Source: Streptomyces pseudovenezuelae
GTDB taxonomy: Bacteria > Actinomycetota > Actinomycetes > Streptomycetales > Streptomycetaceae
Length of the DNA stretch: 64,000 nucleotides
Assembly (NCBI RefSeq): GCF_029892565.1
Contig: NZ_JARXVH010000005.1
Span: 186,001 to 250,000, forward strand
Direction of reading: 5' to 3'
The notes beneath the pieces are model-generated. The model was given only the letters and a program-made list of their open reading frames with translations, was not told where the DNA came from and did no database searches. Position 1 is the stretch's first letter. Every line of letters starts with the position of its first letter. Both the position numbers and the translations under genes were made by a program. Below, piece by piece: positions 62,206-64,000 of this stretch.

Positions 62206-64000
62206 TCAGGCCAGGCCGGCCTCCCGCATCTGACGGAGCTCCTTCTTCATCTCGGAGACCTCGTCGCGCAGGCGGGCCGCGATCTCGAACTGGAGGTCCG
62301 CGGCGGCGGCCCGCATCCGTGCCGTCATCTCCTCGATCTGACCGGCCAGTTCGGCCGCGGGGCGGTCGGTCGGCACCGTCTCCTTGGCCTTGCCCTTGGC
62401 GGCCTTGCCGCCGAGGGAGGGCACGGGTGCCTTGGCGCCCTTGCCGTCCTTGCCCTTGCGGTAGCCCGAGCCGAGCAGCTGCTCGGTGTCGACGTCCTCG
62501 CGGGCGATCTGCGCCACGATGTCGTTGATCTTCTTGCGCAGCGGCTGGGGGTCCAGGCCCCGCTCCTCGTTGTACGCGACCTGCTTCTCCCGGCGGCGGT
62601 TGGTCTCCTCGATGGCCTTCTCCATCGCCGGGGTGATCCTGTCGGCGTACATGTGGACCTCGCCCGACACGTTGCGTGCCGCGCGGCCGATGGTCTGGAT
62701 CAGGGAGGTGCCGGAGCGCAGGAAGCCCTCCTTGTCCGCGTCGAGGATCGCCACCAGGGACACCTCGGGCAGGTCGAGGCCCTCACGCAGGAGGTTGATG
62801 CCCACCAGCACGTCGAACTCGCCGGAGCGCAGCTCGCGCAGCAGCTCGACGCGGCGCAGGGTGTCGACGTCGCTGTGCAGGTAGCGGACCTGGATGCCGA
62901 GCTCCAGGAAGTAGTCCGTGAGGTCCTCGGCCATCTTCTTGGTGAGGGTGGTGACCAGGACGCGCTCGTCCTTCTCGACGCGGGCCCGGATCTCGTGCAC
63001 CAGGTCGTCGATCTGGCCCTCGGTGGGCTTGATGACGACCTGGGGGTCGACGAGGCCGGTGGGGCGGATGATCTGCTCGACGACGCCGTCCGCGCGCGAG
63101 AGCTCGTACTTGCCCGGGGTCGCCGACAGATAGACCGTCTGTCCGATGCGCTTTTGGAACTCCTCCCACTTCAGCGGGCGGTTGTCCAGGGCGGAGGGCA
63201 GGCGGAAGCCGTGGTCGACGAGGGTGCGCTTCCGGGAGGCGTCGCCCTCGTACATGGCGCCGATCTGCGGGACGGTGTTGTGGGACTCGTCGATGACGAG
63301 CAGGAAGTCGTCCGGGAAGTAGTCGATCAGGGTGTTGGGCGGGGAGCCGGGCTCGCGGCCGTCGAAGTGCATCGAGTAGTTCTCGACGCCCGAGCAGGAG
63401 CCGATCTGGCGGAGCATCTCCAGGTCGTAGGTCGTACGCATGCGCAGCCGCTGGGCCTCCAGGAGCTTGCCCTGCTTCTCCAGCTCGGCCAGCCGCTCCC
63501 CGAGCTCCTTCTCGATGTCGTTGGCGGCCCGCTCCAGGCGCTCGGGTCCCGCGATGTAGTGGGAGGCCGGGAAGACGTAGAGGTGCTCGTCGTCGCTGAT
63601 GATCTCGCCGGTGAGCGGGTGGAGCGTGGACAGCGCCTCGATCTCGTCGCCGAACATCTCGATGCGGACGGCCAGTTCCTCGTAGACCGGGAAGATCTCG
63701 ATGGTGTCGCCGCGGACGCGGAAGGTGCCTCGGGTGAAGGCCAGGTCGTTGCGCGTGTACTGGATGTCCACGAAGCGGCGCAGCAGCTGGTCGCGGTCGA
63801 TCTCGTCGCCGACCTTGAGGGGGACCATGCGGTCCACGTACTCCTGCGGAGTACCGAGGCCGTAGATGCAGGAGACCGAGGCGACCACGACGACGTCGCG
63901 GCGGGTGAGCAGCGAGTTGGTCGCGGAGTGGCGCAGGCGCTCGACCTCCTCGTTGATCGAGGAGTCCTTCTCGATGTAGGTGTCCGACTGGGGGACGTAG
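62206..64000 (-). CDS. uvrB: Excinuclease ABC subunit B (3' part, cut by window edge)
   Basis: About the last 597 residues of UvrB are visible; the start lies beyond the right edge. Seen: YIEKDSSINEEVERLRHSAT, the helicase motif block VASVSCIYGLGTPQEY, the DESH-type box FLLVIDESHNTVPQIGAMYEGD, EIRARVEKDERVLVTTLTKKMAEDLTDYF, QTIGRAARNVSGEVHMYAD and the C-terminal UVR domain DLQFEIAARLRDEVSEMKKELRQ. Before the UVR domain is a Lys/Gly/Ala-rich insert (GYRKGKDGKGAKAPVPSLGGKAAKGKAK). With uvrA and uvrC in the same window all three subunits are present, though in separate units. Confidence 0.97.
   Translation of the reverse strand, partial: YVPQSDTYIEKDSSINEEVERLRHSATNSLLTRRDVVVVASVSCIYGLGTPQEYVDRMVPLKVGDEIDRDQLLRRFVDIQYTRNDLAFTRGTFRVRGDTIEIFPVYEELAVRIEMFGDEIEALSTLHPLTGEIISDDEHLYVFPASHYIAGPERLERAANDIEKELGERLAELEKQGKLLEAQRLRMRTTYDLEMLRQIGSCSGVENYSMHFDGREPGSPPNTLIDYFPDDFLLVIDESHNTVPQIGAMYEGDASRKRTLVDHGFRLPSALDNRPLKWEEFQKRIGQTVYLSATPGKYELSRADGVVEQIIRPTGLVDPQVVIKPTEGQIDDLVHEIRARVEKDERVLVTTLTKKMAEDLTDYFLELGIQVRYLHSDVDTLRRVELLRELRSGEFDVLVGINLLREGLDLPEVSLVAILDADKEGFLRSGTSLIQTIGRAARNVSGEVHMYADRITPAMEKAIEETNRRREKQVAYNEERGLDPQPLRKKINDIVAQIAREDVDTEQLLGSGYRKGKDGKGAKAPVPSLGGKAAKGKAKETVPTDRPAAELAGQIEEMTARMRAAAADLQFEIAARLRDEVSEMKKELRQMREAGLA

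Overview
This window looks like a chromosomal core segment of a Streptomyces species. Evidence: very high G+C with GC-rich third codon positions, many GTG starts and some TTG starts, ATGA/GTGA stop-start overlaps throughout, WhiA, mycothiol-type and RbpA-family proteins, and a gene order (heme O synthase - pentose phosphate operon - pgi - rbpA-like - secG - tpiA - pgk - gap - whiA - yvcK - rapZ - uvrC - uvrA - aroQ - terC/terD - uvrB) that matches what I know of the SCO193x-196x region of S. coelicolor. The species cannot be named from the sequence alone. I see no insertion sequence, prophage, CRISPR array, rRNA or tRNA.

Layout. 1-2.2 kb: minus-strand start of an amidohydrolase, a small conserved protein and heme O synthase (ctaB), divergent from the next operon. 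2.2-8.9 kb: the plus-strand pentose phosphate operon tkt-tal-zwf-opcA-pgl, ended by a bidirectional hairpin. 8.9-14.1 kb: a minus-strand alpha-glucoside uptake operon (GH13 enzyme, binding lipoprotein, two permeases, one permease carrying an unusual extracytoplasmic insert), with palindromic operators upstream. 14.3-19.4 kb: a lone secreted solute-binding protein divergent from a PadR regulator + ABC ATPase + FtsX-type permease operon. 19.4-26.6 kb (minus): pgi, an MFS exporter, an RbpA-family protein, secG, tpiA-pgk and gap; strong hairpins flank tpiA-pgk and gap. 26.8-29.8 kb: a large secreted M14 zinc carboxypeptidase. 29.9-35.0 kb: the translationally coupled uvrC-rapZ-yvcK-whiA operon.

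35.0-42.5 kb is the most unusual block: two tandem paralogous solute-binding lipoproteins, with no permease, are coupled to a multi-domain membrane histidine kinase and a LuxR-type response regulator. A receiver-only protein is divergent, and a perfect 16-bp palindrome lies in the divergent promoter region. 42.7-45.8 kb: an HTH protein of unknown role, then a LacI regulator (with a 26-bp perfect palindrome upstream) coupled to a PfkB sugar kinase. 45.9-54.1 kb: uvrA (with a Lys/Ala-rich tail), a mycothiol-dependent-type enzyme, an MBL hydrolase, a complete polar amino-acid ABC transporter and aroQ. 54.1-58.0 kb: an S66 peptidase, an MHS-type MFS transporter, a Ca2+/cation-H+ antiporter and a small dimeric barrel protein. 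58.1-62.1 kb: a tellurium-resistance (Ter) group. terC sits behind a yybP-ykoY-type (Mn2+) riboswitch whose expression platform can be read directly as sequestration of the ribosome binding site; next to it are a TerD-FtsK-like fusion and a TerD protein. 62.2-64.0 kb: the 3' part of uvrB, cut by the window edge.

Functionally the window combines central carbon metabolism (pentose phosphate and lower glycolysis), carbohydrate uptake and sensing, the whole UvrABC excision-repair set, and metal/stress homeostasis. All functional statements rest on reading motifs and gene order; no database search or folding program was run.
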